From the NCBI GenBank assembly GCA_947630175.1, contig CANRGJ010000004.1, positions 147,946-211,945 of the forward strand: DNA of 64,000 nt. The letters run 5' to 3'. The notes under the pieces were generated by a model. It did no database searches and had not been told where the DNA came from. It saw only the letters and a program-made list of their open reading frames with translations. The stretch is from an uncultured Ruminiclostridium sp. Lineage in GTDB: Bacteria; Bacillota; Clostridia; Oscillospirales; Ruminococcaceae. Position numbers and translations under genes: made by a program. Below are positions 16,011 to 24,936 of the stretch, in pieces (position 1 is the stretch's first letter; the number at the start of each line of letters is the position of its first letter).

Positions 16011-17067
16011 TGCAGTATAAATTTGTGTCCCAGGCGGGAATATAGGGGTGGTGGCGGAGATACAGACTGTATTTGCCGTTCATTTCCATTATCTTCAAGG
16101 GCAAGTCAAGCAGGTCCTCGGTGCGGTGATAGAGGGAGAGGAGCAGTTTCGGCTTGTACGTTGAAATGGTCTTTGCTGCTCCATCAAGGGCCTCGCGCTC
16201 GCTTCCCTCCACGTCCAGCTTCATAAACGTGGCGGGAGAGCCGCCAAGGACAGAATCAATGGAAACGGCGGGTATGTCGATGACTTTCCCTCTGCCGTAG
16301 GAATTGTCGGCGGAGCTGCTCCTGCTGCCGCTTTTTTGAAATTTCAGCGTGGTGTTTTCATTCCACGCGGCGGCGTTTATTGGGTGGAAAACGCTGCTGT
16401 CAAGATGTTCAAGGCGTTTCAGCATTTTTTTGAAGCTGCGGCTGTCAGGCTCAAGAGCGTATATCTGGTTGAACTTTCCGTTTGTTTGACTAAGAAATTT
16501 TTCAACAGTGTCGCCGTTATATGCGCCCATATCGACATATATCTCACTGTGGGTGAGGTTTAAAAGGCTGTACGCCTCCTCTTCGGGGGTTTCGCAGGAT
16601 CTTAGATATTTTATCTGCCCTGTCAGCTTGTAAGTTATTATATCGTCAAGGACTTTTCTTGAAAAATCGTCGGCAAGGAGAGAACGGACCTGCTCCAGCT
16701 TATCACGGTTTTCTTCAAGATATTTTTCGTCAAAAAGTCCGCCGCCTGTTACGGGGACGTCGGGAGCGTAAAGCTCGTACCTGCTGTCAAGGTCATAAAG
16801 GCGGGAGGTCACTTCGGGAAGGCTGCTGCCAAAGCAGACAACGATGATGAAATCGCTGTATGTTTCTTGTATCTGGGAGAGGGTGTGGACTTTGTAGCCT
16901 AAAAAGCTTTGCCCACGAACGAACTCGTCGCTTGCCATAAATGCGGAGGGCTGTATTTCAAGCACTCCGAACACTTTCATTATCTTTTCAGCTCCGTCGC
17001 CCATTCCGTACATAACTATGGGCTTGGAGGTCTCTTTCAGCCTTTGCCATACGGTTTTTATCTGCAT
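16006..17067 (-). CDS. FkbM-family SAM-dependent methyltransferase with N-terminal Rossmann-like domain
   Basis: The 353-residue product has an N-terminal nucleotide-fold-like domain (IVMYGMGDGAEKIMKVF at about 15-31). A C-terminal FkbM methyltransferase domain follows (about 165-350) with VDMGAYNGDTVEKFL as SAM motif I, YALEPDSRSFKKM, and the FMKLDVEGSEREALDGA signature. The ATG at 17067 follows GGAAACTGA and lies 11 bp after glmS, so the two are probably co-transcribed. FkbM enzymes O-methylate sugars and secondary metabolites; the glmS link hints at glycan modification, but the acceptor is unknown. Confidence 0.8.
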   Translation of the reverse strand: MQIKTVWQRLKETSKPIVMYGMGDGAEKIMKVFGVLEIQPSAFMASDEFVRGQSFLGYKVHTLSQIQETYSDFIIVVCFGSSLPEVTSRLYDLDSRYELYAPDVPVTGGGLFDEKYLEENRDKLEQVRSLLADDFSRKVLDDIITYKLTGQIKYLRSCETPEEEAYSLLNLTHSEIYVDMGAYNGDTVEKFLSQTNGKFNQIYALEPDSRSFKKMLKRLEHLDSSVFHPINAAAWNENTTLKFQKSGSRSSSADNSYGRGKVIDIPAVSIDSVLGGSPATFMKLDVEGSEREALDGAAKTISTYKPKLLLSLYHRTEDLLDLPLKIMEMNGKYSLYLRHHPYIPAWDTNLYCI

Positions 17068-17078
17068 TTCAGTTTCCT

Positions 17079-18902
17079 TTATTCTACCGTTACAGATTTT
17101 GCCAGATTTCTCGGAGTGTCTATTGAACATTCCCTGTCAAGGGCGGTGTAATAGGCTGTCATTTGCAATGGTACTGCCGTTACAAGGGGCATAAGCAGGT
17201 CGTCGGTGTCGGGTATGCGGATAAAGTGGTCGGCAATGTCGGCGGTCACTTCGGCGCTGTCGCGGCAGACGAGGACTACCTTTGCTCCTCTCGCTTTGAC
17301 TTCCTCAACGTTGGCTATGGTTTTGGCGAAGAGATTTGTCTGAGTAGCTACGGCGATAACGGGCATTTCGTCGTCAATAAGGGAAATTGTGCCATGCTTC
17401 AGCTCGCCGCCTGCATAGCTTTCGGAGTGGATATAGCTTATCTCCTTTAGCTTCAGGCTTCCCTCCATACTCAGTGCATAGTCAAGTCCTCTGCCGATGT
17501 ACAAAAGGCTCACTGCGTTCATCAGCTTTGCGGCTACACGCTGATACTGCTCTTTGCGGTCGATACATTCCTGTATAAGGTCGGGGAGTTGGAGCAGCTT
17601 GGCGGTGTAGTCACGGCAGGTTTCCGCCGATATTTTTCCTCTCGCATAGGCAAGGCGGAAAGCGAACATATACATAAATGCGCACTGTACCATATAGGCT
17701 TTGGTGGAGCAGACGCTTATCTCAGGTCCCGCAAGGGTCTTGACGGACATCTTCGCCTCGCGGTCGATAGAGCTTCCCGCCACGTTTACTGCCGCCAAGG
17801 TGTCAGCCCCTATGCTGTTGCCGAGGCGCAGGGCGGAAAGAGTGTCGGCAGTTTCGCCTGACTGGGAAATGATTATCAGCAGGTCGTCCTTGGTAATTAG
17901 GGGGTCGCGGTATTTAAATTCGGAGGCAATGTCAACCGTTACGGGTGTGCGGGCGATCTGCTCGATGACGTACTTCCCTACCATTCCCGCGTGCATTGCG
18001 GAGCCGCAGCCGACGATAAACACGTTGCGGTAATTGCGGAGCATTTCGTCGGTAAGCCCACATTCCTCAAAGGAGGGCATTCCGTCGGATATCCTGGGGG
18101 TCAGGGTGTTTTTCAAGGCAGCGGGCTGTTCGTGTATCTCTTTCAGCATAAAATGCTCATAGCCGCCCTTCTGCGCGGCGGTGACGTCCCACTGAGCAGT
18201 CTGTATCTCCTTTTCTATCACGTTGCCGTGAATGTCGTAGAAGGTGACGCCGTTTTTGTCTATTTCCGCTATCTCTCCCGCTTCGGGGAGGTAGTAATTT
18301 TTTGTGTATTCAAGTATCGCGGTCATATCCGAGGCGATGAACATTTCGCCCTCGCCTATGCCGACTATCAGCGGGCTTTCCTTGCGGACGGCGTATATCT
18401 TGTTCTTATGCTCACGGAAGATTATTCCCAGAGAATATGCGCCCTCAAGCTCCGAAACGGTGGCGGCTATGGTTTCCAGCGGATTGCCGTTGTAATGATA
18501 GTCAAGCAGTTTTGCGACCGTTTCGGTGTCGGTCTGGCTCTCGAAAGAATAGCCGTTGCCAATTAAAAAATCCTTTATTTTGCGGTAGTTTTCGATTATG
18601 CCGTTATGTACTATGCTGACTCTGGCGTTGCCGTGGGGGTGGGCGTTTATGTCAGACGGCTCGCCGTGGGTCGCCCAGCGGGTGTGTCCTATTCCCGCAA
18701 CTGCTTTAAGCTCACCGTTTTCCAAGAGTCTTGGGACAAGTCCCTCGTCTATCTTGCCTTTTGCTTTTACCGTTTTCAGCTTGTCGCCCTCGAACACGGC
18801 GATACCCGCTGAGTCGTAACCCCTGTATTCCAGGTTTTTAAGAGAATGTACAAGTATCTGTTGGCAGGCTTTGTCGCCTACATATCCTACTATTCCGCAC
18901 AT
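17079..18902 (-). CDS. glmS: Glutamine-fructose-6-phosphate aminotransferase (isomerizing)
   Basis: The 607-residue enzyme makes glucosamine-6-phosphate from fructose-6-phosphate and glutamine, the first step to UDP-GlcNAc for the cell wall. The start MCGIVGYVGD exposes the catalytic Cys1 after Met removal, which fixes the start at 18902; AAAGGAAG lies upstream. The glutaminase domain (GHTRWATHGEPSDINAHPH) is followed by two SIS domains (VGCGSAMHAGMVGKY, SQSGETADTL, GGELKHGTISLI) and the C-terminal NLAKSVTVE tail. The leader is only about 60 nt and contains no glmS ribozyme core, so that common Firmicute control is absent here. Confidence 0.96.
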   Translation of the reverse strand: MCGIVGYVGDKACQQILVHSLKNLEYRGYDSAGIAVFEGDKLKTVKAKGKIDEGLVPRLLENGELKAVAGIGHTRWATHGEPSDINAHPHGNARVSIVHNGIIENYRKIKDFLIGNGYSFESQTDTETVAKLLDYHYNGNPLETIAATVSELEGAYSLGIIFREHKNKIYAVRKESPLIVGIGEGEMFIASDMTAILEYTKNYYLPEAGEIAEIDKNGVTFYDIHGNVIEKEIQTAQWDVTAAQKGGYEHFMLKEIHEQPAALKNTLTPRISDGMPSFEECGLTDEMLRNYRNVFIVGCGSAMHAGMVGKYVIEQIARTPVTVDIASEFKYRDPLITKDDLLIIISQSGETADTLSALRLGNSIGADTLAAVNVAGSSIDREAKMSVKTLAGPEISVCSTKAYMVQCAFMYMFAFRLAYARGKISAETCRDYTAKLLQLPDLIQECIDRKEQYQRVAAKLMNAVSLLYIGRGLDYALSMEGSLKLKEISYIHSESYAGGELKHGTISLIDDEMPVIAVATQTNLFAKTIANVEEVKARGAKVVLVCRDSAEVTADIADHFIRIPDTDDLLMPLVTAVPLQMTAYYTALDRECSIDTPRNLAKSVTVE

Positions 18903-19094
18903 GGTGTTTCTTCCTTTCATCAGTTTGTTTCTATTTTACTGAAAAAATCTGTCAGTTATGTTCAGATATATGATTAAGTATAACACATATGAGGGAAAAA
19001 GTCCAGTGGAAAAAGCGATTTTATCAGGCGATATTGACTTTTGGAGAGATAAGTGATAACATATTTTTGTAATTTATTCATTTGGAGAGAAAAA

Positions 19095-20924
19095 ATGGAC
19101 AAGCTGAAAACGCTTAAAGATATATTCGGTCATTCATATTTCCGTGCGGGGCAGGAGCAGGCGGTGGACTGTCTGCTGTCGGGACGGGATCTGCTTGCGG
19201 TTATGCCGACGGGTGCGGGAAAATCGGTCTGCTATCAGCTCCCCGCTGTGATGAGGGATGGGATAACGCTGGTGGTTTCCCCGCTAATCTCGCTTATGCA
19301 GGATCAGGCGCTGTCGCTTACGCAAAACGGTGTGGCGGCGGCGTTTCTGAACAGTTCCCTTTCCCACTCGGAATTTATGATGACGTTGCAAATGGCGGAG
19401 CAGGGAGCGTACAAAATACTGTTCGTTGCGCCTGAAAGGCTTGAAACGGAGACGTTCAGACGATTTGCGGCGGGGAGCGATATCGCTATGGTCATAGTTG
19501 ACGAGGCGCACTGTGTAAGCCAGTGGGGGCAGGATTTCAGACCCAGCTACCTGAAAATCCCGGATTTTATAAATTCACTGGCAAAGCGCCCTGTGGTGGG
19601 AGCGTTCACCGCTACTGCCACCGAAAAGGTGAGGGAGGACATAAAGGAAAAGCTGAGACTGAAAGAGCCGATGGAGATAGTCACAGGCTTTGACAGACCT
19701 AATCTTTATTTTGAAGTTATAAAGACGGACACGAAAAGCAAGCCCGCTTTACTGGCGGAGCTTCTGAAAAAATTCGACGGGAAAAGCGGGATAGTTTACT
19801 GCTCCACAAGAAAACAGACGGAGCAGACCCTGGAGATATGCAGGGAAAACGGCGTTCCCGCCGCAATGTATCATGCGGGAATGTCCGACGCAGACAGGAG
19901 CAGAAATCAGGACGATTTCATCTTTGACAGGATAAGGGTCATTACCGCCACCAACGCTTTTGGAATGGGCATTGACAAGTCCAACGTGGGATTTGTGATA
20001 CACTACAATATGCCGAAAAGCCCCGAGGCTTACTATCAGGAGGCGGGACGGGCTGGGCGTGACGGAACCGCGGCGGACTGCGTACTGCTTTACAGTCCCG
20101 CAGACGTGAATACGGCAAGGTATTTTATCGACCACGCTGAGGGGGAGGGGCTTACCGAGACGGAATTCAGGGAGTTCCAAAGGCAGGAAAAAAGACGGCT
20201 GAACGCTATGGTGGACTACTGCACCACTACGAAGTGTCTGAGGGAGTTCCTCCTCGCTTATTTCGGGGAGAAATGCACGAGCTGCTCGGGCTGTTCAAAC
20301 TGCGGGACGGAGCTTGTGGAAAAGGATATAACCGATCCTGCAAGGAGGATAATAAGCTGTGTGTTCAGACTTCAGCAGAGAGGTTTTCACTACGGCTGGG
20401 CTATGATAAGCGCAGTGCTTATGGGAAGCAAGGGAGAAAAGGTTTTGCGTATGGGGCTGGACAGTCTTTCCACCTACGGGATAATGTCGGAATATCACAG
20501 GAAGGATATTCGGGATATGATAGATATGCTGGTGAACGACGGGTACCTTGGCAGGACGGACGACGAATATCGGCTGATATACATAACCAAAAAGGGGCAC
20601 AAGGCGGTCACAAGCGGGGAAGCCATAACTGTAAAAACAAGAGAAACAGTCAAGCTGAGAAAGCCTGATAAAAAGAGGGAGATCAAGAGCTACGACGAGG
20701 GGCTGTATCAGCGGCTGAAGGAGCTTAGGGCGATAGTTGCCAAAAGGAACAGGATACCCGCATATATGGTATTTACTAACGCCGCCCTTGAGGATATGGC
20801 GGAGAAAAAGCCGTCAGACGAGTATGAGTTTTTGCAGGTGAACGGAGTTGGCGCAGCAAAGCTGACAATGTACGGGCGGGAGTTCATAGACGAAATAAAC
20901 GATTATGAAAATTTCAAGGAGTAA
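19095..20924 (+). CDS. recQ: ATP-dependent DNA helicase RecQ
   Basis: The 609-residue protein begins DIFGHSYFRAGQEQAVD, with Walker A MPTGAGKSVCYQLPA, the DEAH box VDEAHCVSQWGQDFRPSY, motif VI EAGRAGRDGTAADC and the zinc-binding Cys cluster of the RecQ-Ct (KCTSCSGCSNC). It ends in an HRDC-like domain. RecQ unwinds 3'-5' and acts in recombinational repair and fork restart. The ATG at 19095 is preceded by TTTGGAGAG; a near-identical TTTTGGAGAG 40 bp upstream belongs to an in-frame GTG extension that runs through a likely promoter (TTGACT-N17-TAACAT) and was not used. The ArsC-like gene follows after 2 bp. Confidence 0.95.
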   Translation: MDKLKTLKDIFGHSYFRAGQEQAVDCLLSGRDLLAVMPTGAGKSVCYQLPAVMRDGITLVVSPLISLMQDQALSLTQNGVAAAFLNSSLSHSEFMMTLQMAEQGAYKILFVAPERLETETFRRFAAGSDIAMVIVDEAHCVSQWGQDFRPSYLKIPDFINSLAKRPVVGAFTATATEKVREDIKEKLRLKEPMEIVTGFDRPNLYFEVIKTDTKSKPALLAELLKKFDGKSGIVYCSTRKQTEQTLEICRENGVPAAMYHAGMSDADRSRNQDDFIFDRIRVITATNAFGMGIDKSNVGFVIHYNMPKSPEAYYQEAGRAGRDGTAADCVLLYSPADVNTARYFIDHAEGEGLTETEFREFQRQEKRRLNAMVDYCTTTKCLREFLLAYFGEKCTSCSGCSNCGTELVEKDITDPARRIISCVFRLQQRGFHYGWAMISAVLMGSKGEKVLRMGLDSLSTYGIMSEYHRKDIRDMIDMLVNDGYLGRTDDEYRLIYITKKGHKAVTSGEAITVKTRETVKLRKPDKKREIKSYDEGLYQRLKELRAIVAKRNRIPAYMVFTNAALEDMAEKKPSDEYEFLQVNGVGAAKLTMYGREFIDEINDYENFKE

Positions 20925-20926
20925 TT

Positions 20927-21271
20927 ATGAATATTCAGATATTCGGCACGAAAAAGTGCTTTGATACCAAAAAAGCGCAGAGATTTTTCAAGGAAAGAGG
21001 GATAAAGTTCCAGTTCATCGACCTTAACGAAAAGGCGATGAGCAAGGGAGAATTCAATTCGATATGCTCCGCTTTGGGAGGACTTGAAAAGGTGATAAAC
21101 ACCGAGGCGGAGGAATATTTTCAGGCAAAGTATTTGCTTGACGAGGCGAGGACAGAGAAGATACTTGCCACTCCTTCCCTGTTCAGAACGCCTATCGTAA
21201 GGGACGGGAAAAGGGTGACTGCGGGAAACTGTCCCGACGTATGGAAAAAGTGGATAAGCGGGGAAAAATAG
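20927..21271 (+). CDS. ArsC/Spx-family thioredoxin-fold protein
   Basis: This 114-residue protein has the ArsC/Spx fold: NIQIFGTKKCFDTKKAQRFFKERG at the N-terminus with a single Cys, FIDLNEKAMSKGEF, and LFRTPIVRDGKRVTAG with the cis-Pro motif near residue 87. Spx has CxxC and classical ArsC has CX5R; neither is complete here, so a redox or regulatory role is uncertain. It is translationally close to recQ (2-bp gap) and directly upstream of tmRNA. Confidence 0.75.
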   Translation: MNIQIFGTKKCFDTKKAQRFFKERGIKFQFIDLNEKAMSKGEFNSICSALGGLEKVINTEAEEYFQAKYLLDEARTEKILATPSLFRTPIVRDGKRVTAGNCPDVWKKWISGEK

Positions 21272-21285
21272 GAAAAGCTGTACTG

Positions 21286-21314
21286 TTGACAAAAAAATTT
21301 TTTTGTTGTATAAT
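21286..21314 (+). promoter_or_regulatory. Promoter of tmRNA
   Basis: A consensus TTGACA (21286-21291) and TATAAT (21309-21314) with a 17-bp spacer lie 16 bp before the mature tmRNA 5' end. Confidence 0.85.
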
Positions 21315-21330
21315 AATTTTGCGCCTTAAT

Positions 21331-21681
21331 GGGACCGTAAAGGTTTCGACGGGGGCTGTGAAGCTTGCTAAGCATGCAGAGTTCTCCTAAACTCTTTAAT
21401 AATGGGTAATTTAAAATTAAACGCAGATTATAGATCTGAACTCGTAGCTGCTTAATTGCGGCTGCCGTCCTGCCGGGGAGTACTGCGGCCCCGGTTCGGG
21501 CGTCACTAAGCAGTGAACGTCTGCGGTAAGAGCCTTGTAACCTCAGATGTATCAAAGGGCTGCCGATTCGCTGTCCCGTCTGTCGGAAAGCGATGAGGGA
21601 GATTTTAAAGGCTGACTAAGCATGTAGAAAGGTGAGTGGAGTGGCTTTCGGACGCGAGTTCGACTCTCGCCGGTTCCACCA
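21331..21681 (+). ncRNA. ssrA: Transfer-messenger RNA
   Basis: The 5' end GGGACCGTAAAGGTTTCGAC pairs with the 3' CGGTTCC of the acceptor stem, and the gene encodes the terminal CCA. The T arm TTCGACTC and the 3' TTCGGACGCGAGTTCGA are typical. The tag frame appears to be Ala-Asp-Tyr-Arg-Ser-Glu-Leu-Val-Ala-Ala then TAA, resuming at GCA after ATTAAAC; this ends LVAA rather than the usual LAA. tmRNA with SmpB rescues stalled ribosomes. Length is 351 nt, normal for a one-piece tmRNA. Confidence 0.95.
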
Positions 21682-21736
21682 AACGAGAGCAAGGCGAACT
21701 TTGAGAGTTCGTTTAAGTTCTTCTTTGCTCCACCAC

Positions 21737-21885
21737 CAGCGTGACGCTGGACACAGCACGCTCCCAGATAACGGGAGCGTGTTTTTTATGTTCATCACCA
21801 AAAATCTTTTTGGTCGCAATATCACATCAGCGTGACGCTGGACACAGCATGCTCCCAAATAACGGAGTGTGTTTTTATTATGTTC
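21737..21885 (+). repeat. Tandem duplication of a palindrome-plus-terminator module behind tmRNA
   Basis: Two copies of about 57 bp with 91-bp pitch (21737-21793 and 21828-21885). Each has CAGCGTGACGCTGGACACAGCA, then a GC-rich hairpin (CACGCTCCC/GGGAGCGTG in copy 1, ATGCTCCC/GGAGTGTG in copy 2) and a T run. Copy 1 is a perfect terminator stem; copy 2 has a weakened stem from several substitutions. The first is presumably the tmRNA terminator. Confidence 0.75.
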
Positions 21886-21968
21886 TGCTTATTTAGTATC
21901 ATTTTGACAACCAATGAATAAGCGGGTGAAACGTTTTACCTTATATTTTTTAAAATTCCTTTTTGCTA

Positions 21969-21997
21969 TTGACAAATTCTTCCCAAAATGCTAAAAT
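21969..21997 (+). promoter_or_regulatory. Promoter of the T-box-proS unit
   Basis: TTGACA (21969-21974) and TAAAAT (21992-21997) with a 17-bp spacer, just upstream of the T-box leader. Confidence 0.75.
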
Positions 21998-22009
21998 ACT
22001 CATATAATC

Positions 22010-22250
22010 AAAAGGCTGTGAAAAGAATCACAATGCCTGGACATTTTCAGAGAGAGGGCGGTTGGTGAAAGCTCTCATTGTTCTGCGTTTGCCCATCTTT
22101 GAGCCTCCGCCGAAATAAGGCGTGACGGATGCTCCCGTTAAAGAGTAAATGCGGCGTTTGCCGCTGTAAGTGCGGTTTTACCGAAAACAGGTGGTACCAC
22201 GGACTGAAAGTTCGCCCTGAGCAGTTTTGCTTGGGGCTTATATTTTTTTG
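22010..22250 (+). ncRNA. T-box leader, tRNA-Pro-responsive
   Basis: The leader contains the Stem I distal motif (CAGAGAGAGGGCGG, GGTGAAAGCTCTC) and the T-box antiterminator sequence AACAGGTGGTACCACGG (22186-22202), where TGGT would pair with the NCCA end of a tRNA carrying A73. A terminator with GCCC (22214-22217) and GGGC (22234-22237) arms and a T7 run follows. A likely specifier is CCC at 22092-22094 followed by A. Uncharged tRNA-Pro would stabilise the antiterminator and allow proS expression. The specifier assignment is by alignment to the second T-box in this window. Confidence 0.92.
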
Positions 22251-22264
22251 AAAGGAAAAATGCT

Positions 22265-23986
22265 ATGAAACTGGAAAAACTGGTCGGCGACCGATTCAAG
22301 GAAAGACCCTCCGACTGTCAGACGGACAGTCACGCCCTTATGGTAAGGGGCGGGTATATGAAATATGTGGCAAACGGTATTTACTCCTCGTATATGCCTT
22401 TGCGCCGCATTACAAGAAAAATTGAGCAAATAATCCGTGAGGAAATGGACAGGATAGACGGGCAGGAGGTGCAATTCCCTGTTGCTATGCCCGCTTCGCT
22501 GTGGGAGGAATCGGGAAGGTACACTTCCGTGGGAAAGGAGCTGCTGCGCTTTACCGACAGGAACGGCAGTCAGATGGTTCTGGGTATGACCCACGAGGAG
22601 GCGGCTGTCCAGCTTGTGCGTGATTACGGGCAAAGCTACGGAAAATACCCCTTTATGATATATCAGATACAGACGAAATTCCGTGACGAGGCGCGTCCCA
22701 GAGCAGGGCTTATCAGAGTGCGGGAATTTACCATGAAGGACGGATATTCCTTCCACACCTCTCAGGAGGATCTGGAGCAGTATTACGCAAAATGTCACAA
22801 GGCGTATGAAAATATTTTCCGCAGAACGGGTGTTCCCGAAGTTATTTCTGTTCTGTCAGACTCAGGTATGATGGGGGGAAATATCTCTCACGAATTTATG
22901 CTGCTCACGCCTATCGGTGAGGACAGCATAGCTATCTGTCAGGAATGTGGGTACAGCGCCAATATGGAGGCGGCTGAATGTCTGTACGATAACAGGGATA
23001 ATTCCGAGGCGGAGGCTCTTACCAAAAAGGCTACTCCCAACGTTAAATCTATCGAAGAGGTTTGCGGATTTCTGGGAAGCTCCGCTGAAAAAAGCTGCAA
23101 AGCGGTGGTTTATCAGAAGAACGAGGACGACGCTTATGTTATCGTGTTCCTGAGAGGAGATCTGGACGTAAACGAAACGAAGCTGCGCAACTTTGTGGGC
23201 GGCGAGCTGCACCCTGCAATTATCACCGAGGAATCGGGAATTTGCGCAGGCTTTATCGGTCCTGTGGGGCTGAACGTGAAAGCGACTGTGCTTTACGATC
23301 GCTCCTTGCAGGGGCAGAAAAATCTTATCTGCGGAGCGAACGAAGTTGACGCTCACTACATGGGATTCTGCCCTGAGCGCGACGCAGACGTAAAGGAATA
23401 CGGAGATTTTGCAAAGATCGCTGACGGCGGTATCTGCCCTATATGCAAAAAGCACGCAATAAAGGTTTCAAGGGGTATTGAGGTAGGAAATATTTTCCAG
23501 CTTGGAACAAAGTACACCAAAACTATGGGAATGACCTATCTTGACGAAAACGGCGAGAGCCACTATCCTATAATGGGCTGTTACGGTATCGGCGTGGGAA
23601 GGCTTGCGGCATCGATATGCGAGGCGCACCACGACGATTACGGTCCTATATGGCCTATGCCTATTGCTCCGTGGCAGGTGCATATCTGCGCAGTGCGCGC
23701 AGATGACGCCGAGGTAAAAAAGACCGCAGATGAGCTTTACGAAAAGCTGGAGAATATGGGTGCAGAGGTTATGTATGACGACAGAGACGTGAGCGCAGGA
23801 GTTATGTTCTCAGACGCAGACCTGCTGGGTATTCCTGTCAGGGCAGTTGTAAGTCCCAGAAATCTTAAAGAAAACTGCTGTGAAATATCCGCAAGGGATA
23901 AGAGTTTCAGCATAAAAGTTCCTGTAAATGAGGCGGCGGAAAAGATAATGGAGCTTATAAAAGAGTTGATGGAGAAATATAACTGA
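22265..23986 (+). CDS. proS: Prolyl-tRNA synthetase, bacterial type
   Basis: The 573-residue class II synthetase charges tRNA-Pro. Motif 1 lies around residues 68-80 (VQFPVAMPASLWEESGR), motif 2 in FRDEARPRAGLIRVREFTMKD, an INS editing domain in the middle (about 220-390), motif 3 in MGCYGIGVGRLAA, and a C-terminal anticodon-binding domain with AVVSPRNLKEN. Length and order fit the bacterial type with YbaK-like editing insertion. AAAGGAAAAA precedes the ATG. It is controlled by the T-box directly upstream. Confidence 0.96.
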   Translation: MKLEKLVGDRFKERPSDCQTDSHALMVRGGYMKYVANGIYSSYMPLRRITRKIEQIIREEMDRIDGQEVQFPVAMPASLWEESGRYTSVGKELLRFTDRNGSQMVLGMTHEEAAVQLVRDYGQSYGKYPFMIYQIQTKFRDEARPRAGLIRVREFTMKDGYSFHTSQEDLEQYYAKCHKAYENIFRRTGVPEVISVLSDSGMMGGNISHEFMLLTPIGEDSIAICQECGYSANMEAAECLYDNRDNSEAEALTKKATPNVKSIEEVCGFLGSSAEKSCKAVVYQKNEDDAYVIVFLRGDLDVNETKLRNFVGGELHPAIITEESGICAGFIGPVGLNVKATVLYDRSLQGQKNLICGANEVDAHYMGFCPERDADVKEYGDFAKIADGGICPICKKHAIKVSRGIEVGNIFQLGTKYTKTMGMTYLDENGESHYPIMGCYGIGVGRLAASICEAHHDDYGPIWPMPIAPWQVHICAVRADDAEVKKTADELYEKLENMGAEVMYDDRDVSAGVMFSDADLLGIPVRAVVSPRNLKENCCEISARDKSFSIKVPVNEAAEKIMELIKELMEKYN

Positions 23987-24085
23987 GGGTTATAATAATG
24001 TAAGGAGCAGACGTTTTTGTCTGTTCCATTTTGTTATGATTTTTTCAACGCTAAAAATTTATTTGAAATTTTTTGACAAATTCTG

Positions 24086-24114
24086 TTGACAAAGAGGGGG
24101 AGTTGTGATATAAT
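24086..24114 (+). promoter_or_regulatory. Promoter of tRNA-Thr
   Basis: TTGACA (24086-24091), 17-bp spacer, TATAAT (24109-24114). A second TTGACA lies 13 bp upstream. The tRNA starts 10 bp after the -10 box. Confidence 0.85.
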
Positions 24115-24124
24115 CATTTAGGTC

Positions 24125-24200
<76 letters not shown>

Positions 24201-24234
24201 AATGCTCCTCTGTATGAGGGGCATTTTTTAATAT
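24201..24234 (+). terminator. Terminator of tRNA-Thr
   Basis: AATGCTCCTC, loop TGTAT, GAGGGGCATT followed by a T run, immediately after the CCA end. Confidence 0.85.
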
Positions 24235-24269
24235 AAATTTTATATAATAGAAATTATCTTGTATTATAA

Positions 24270-24295
24270 TCAGGCTTGAAAGCCTGATTTTTTTA
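24270..24295 (+). terminator. Second hairpin with T run
   Basis: TCAGGCTTGAAAGCCTGA (24270-24287) followed by TTTTTTT on the plus strand. It sits at the 3' end of the convergent minus-strand SH3-like gene and may stop read-through in both directions, though the minus side lacks a good T run. Confidence 0.6.
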
Positions 24296-24712
24296 AATGA
24301 GAGTTTTTTTCAGATAATCCCCGTGGATATAATCGCCGCTGTCAAGGCGGTAATAGCCTGTGTCGGTCACGGCGGTGACGACTACTTCCTGGTCAAGGCT
24401 GTATCTGCTCACCTTTTTGCTCCCTTCGATGGCGTAAATGCGGCTGTAAACGCCGTCTGCGCTTACATACATTTTTCCCACGGCGGAATTTTCTTTCCAG
24501 AGAACGGTCTTATCCTCGGGCGCTATGCTGTTTTCGGAGGAAAAAGCATTTACGTATGTGAACACGGTTTGATTTTCGGTGTTTTCCGACGGCTCGGCGC
24601 TTTCGTTCACGGTCTGGGGCTGCTCCGACGCTGATAAGTCGGGCTGTTTTACGGGTATCAGCGTTACGATAAGCAATACCATTGCTGCTATAAATACGGC
24701 TTTCTTGTTCAT
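24293..24712 (-). CDS. Small exported protein with SH3-like C-terminal domain
   Basis: The 139-residue protein has an N-terminal hydrophobic segment (residues about 5-20) that serves as signal peptide or anchor. A polar Ser/Glu-rich linker (25-55) follows, then about 70 residues with a bacterial SH3-like pattern (GKMYVSADGVYSRIYAIEG, YSLDQEVVVTAVTDTGYYRL, GDYIHGDYLK). SH3-like domains in this setting often bind cell-wall peptides. It has its own promoter (TTGACT-N17-TATAAT upstream of the start). No specific name can be given. Confidence 0.65.
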   Translation of the reverse strand: MNKKAVFIAAMVLLIVTLIPVKQPDLSASEQPQTVNESAEPSENTENQTVFTYVNAFSSENSIAPEDKTVLWKENSAVGKMYVSADGVYSRIYAIEGSKKVSRYSLDQEVVVTAVTDTGYYRLDSGDYIHGDYLKKTLI

Positions 24713-24841
24713 ATCATTCGTCCTTTCTGCTTTGCGCTTATCCTTACGCCTATATTATATTTATTTTTTCAAATCAAGTCAATAGTTATCAGACCGATAA
24801 AAGGGACACTGTATTATCGGTACTTTTTATTGTATTGAAAA

Positions 24842-24875
24842 GCACAAATTCCCCCGAAAACGGGGGAATTTGTGC
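24842..24875 (-). terminator. Terminator of the sipL-spoIVA operon
   Basis: A 15-bp perfect stem GCACAAATTCCCCCG / CGGGGGAATTTGTGC followed on the minus strand by TTTTCAATAC, 62 bp past the spoIVA stop. Confidence 0.85.
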
Positions 24876-24936
24876 AGGAACACTTCCTGTGGGTGCAAAG
24901 CACGCACTTGTTATATGAAAGTGAAGGAAAGCGTTT

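Noticed and set aside
18903..19000. glmS ribozyme
   Set aside because: The leader is about 60 nt and lacks the conserved ribozyme core, so it cannot form it.
21616..21858. Minus-strand open frame of 80 codons over the tmRNA 3' end
   Set aside because: It is antisense to the tmRNA acceptor and T arm; such frames are well-known spurious calls, and no ribosome-binding site is present.
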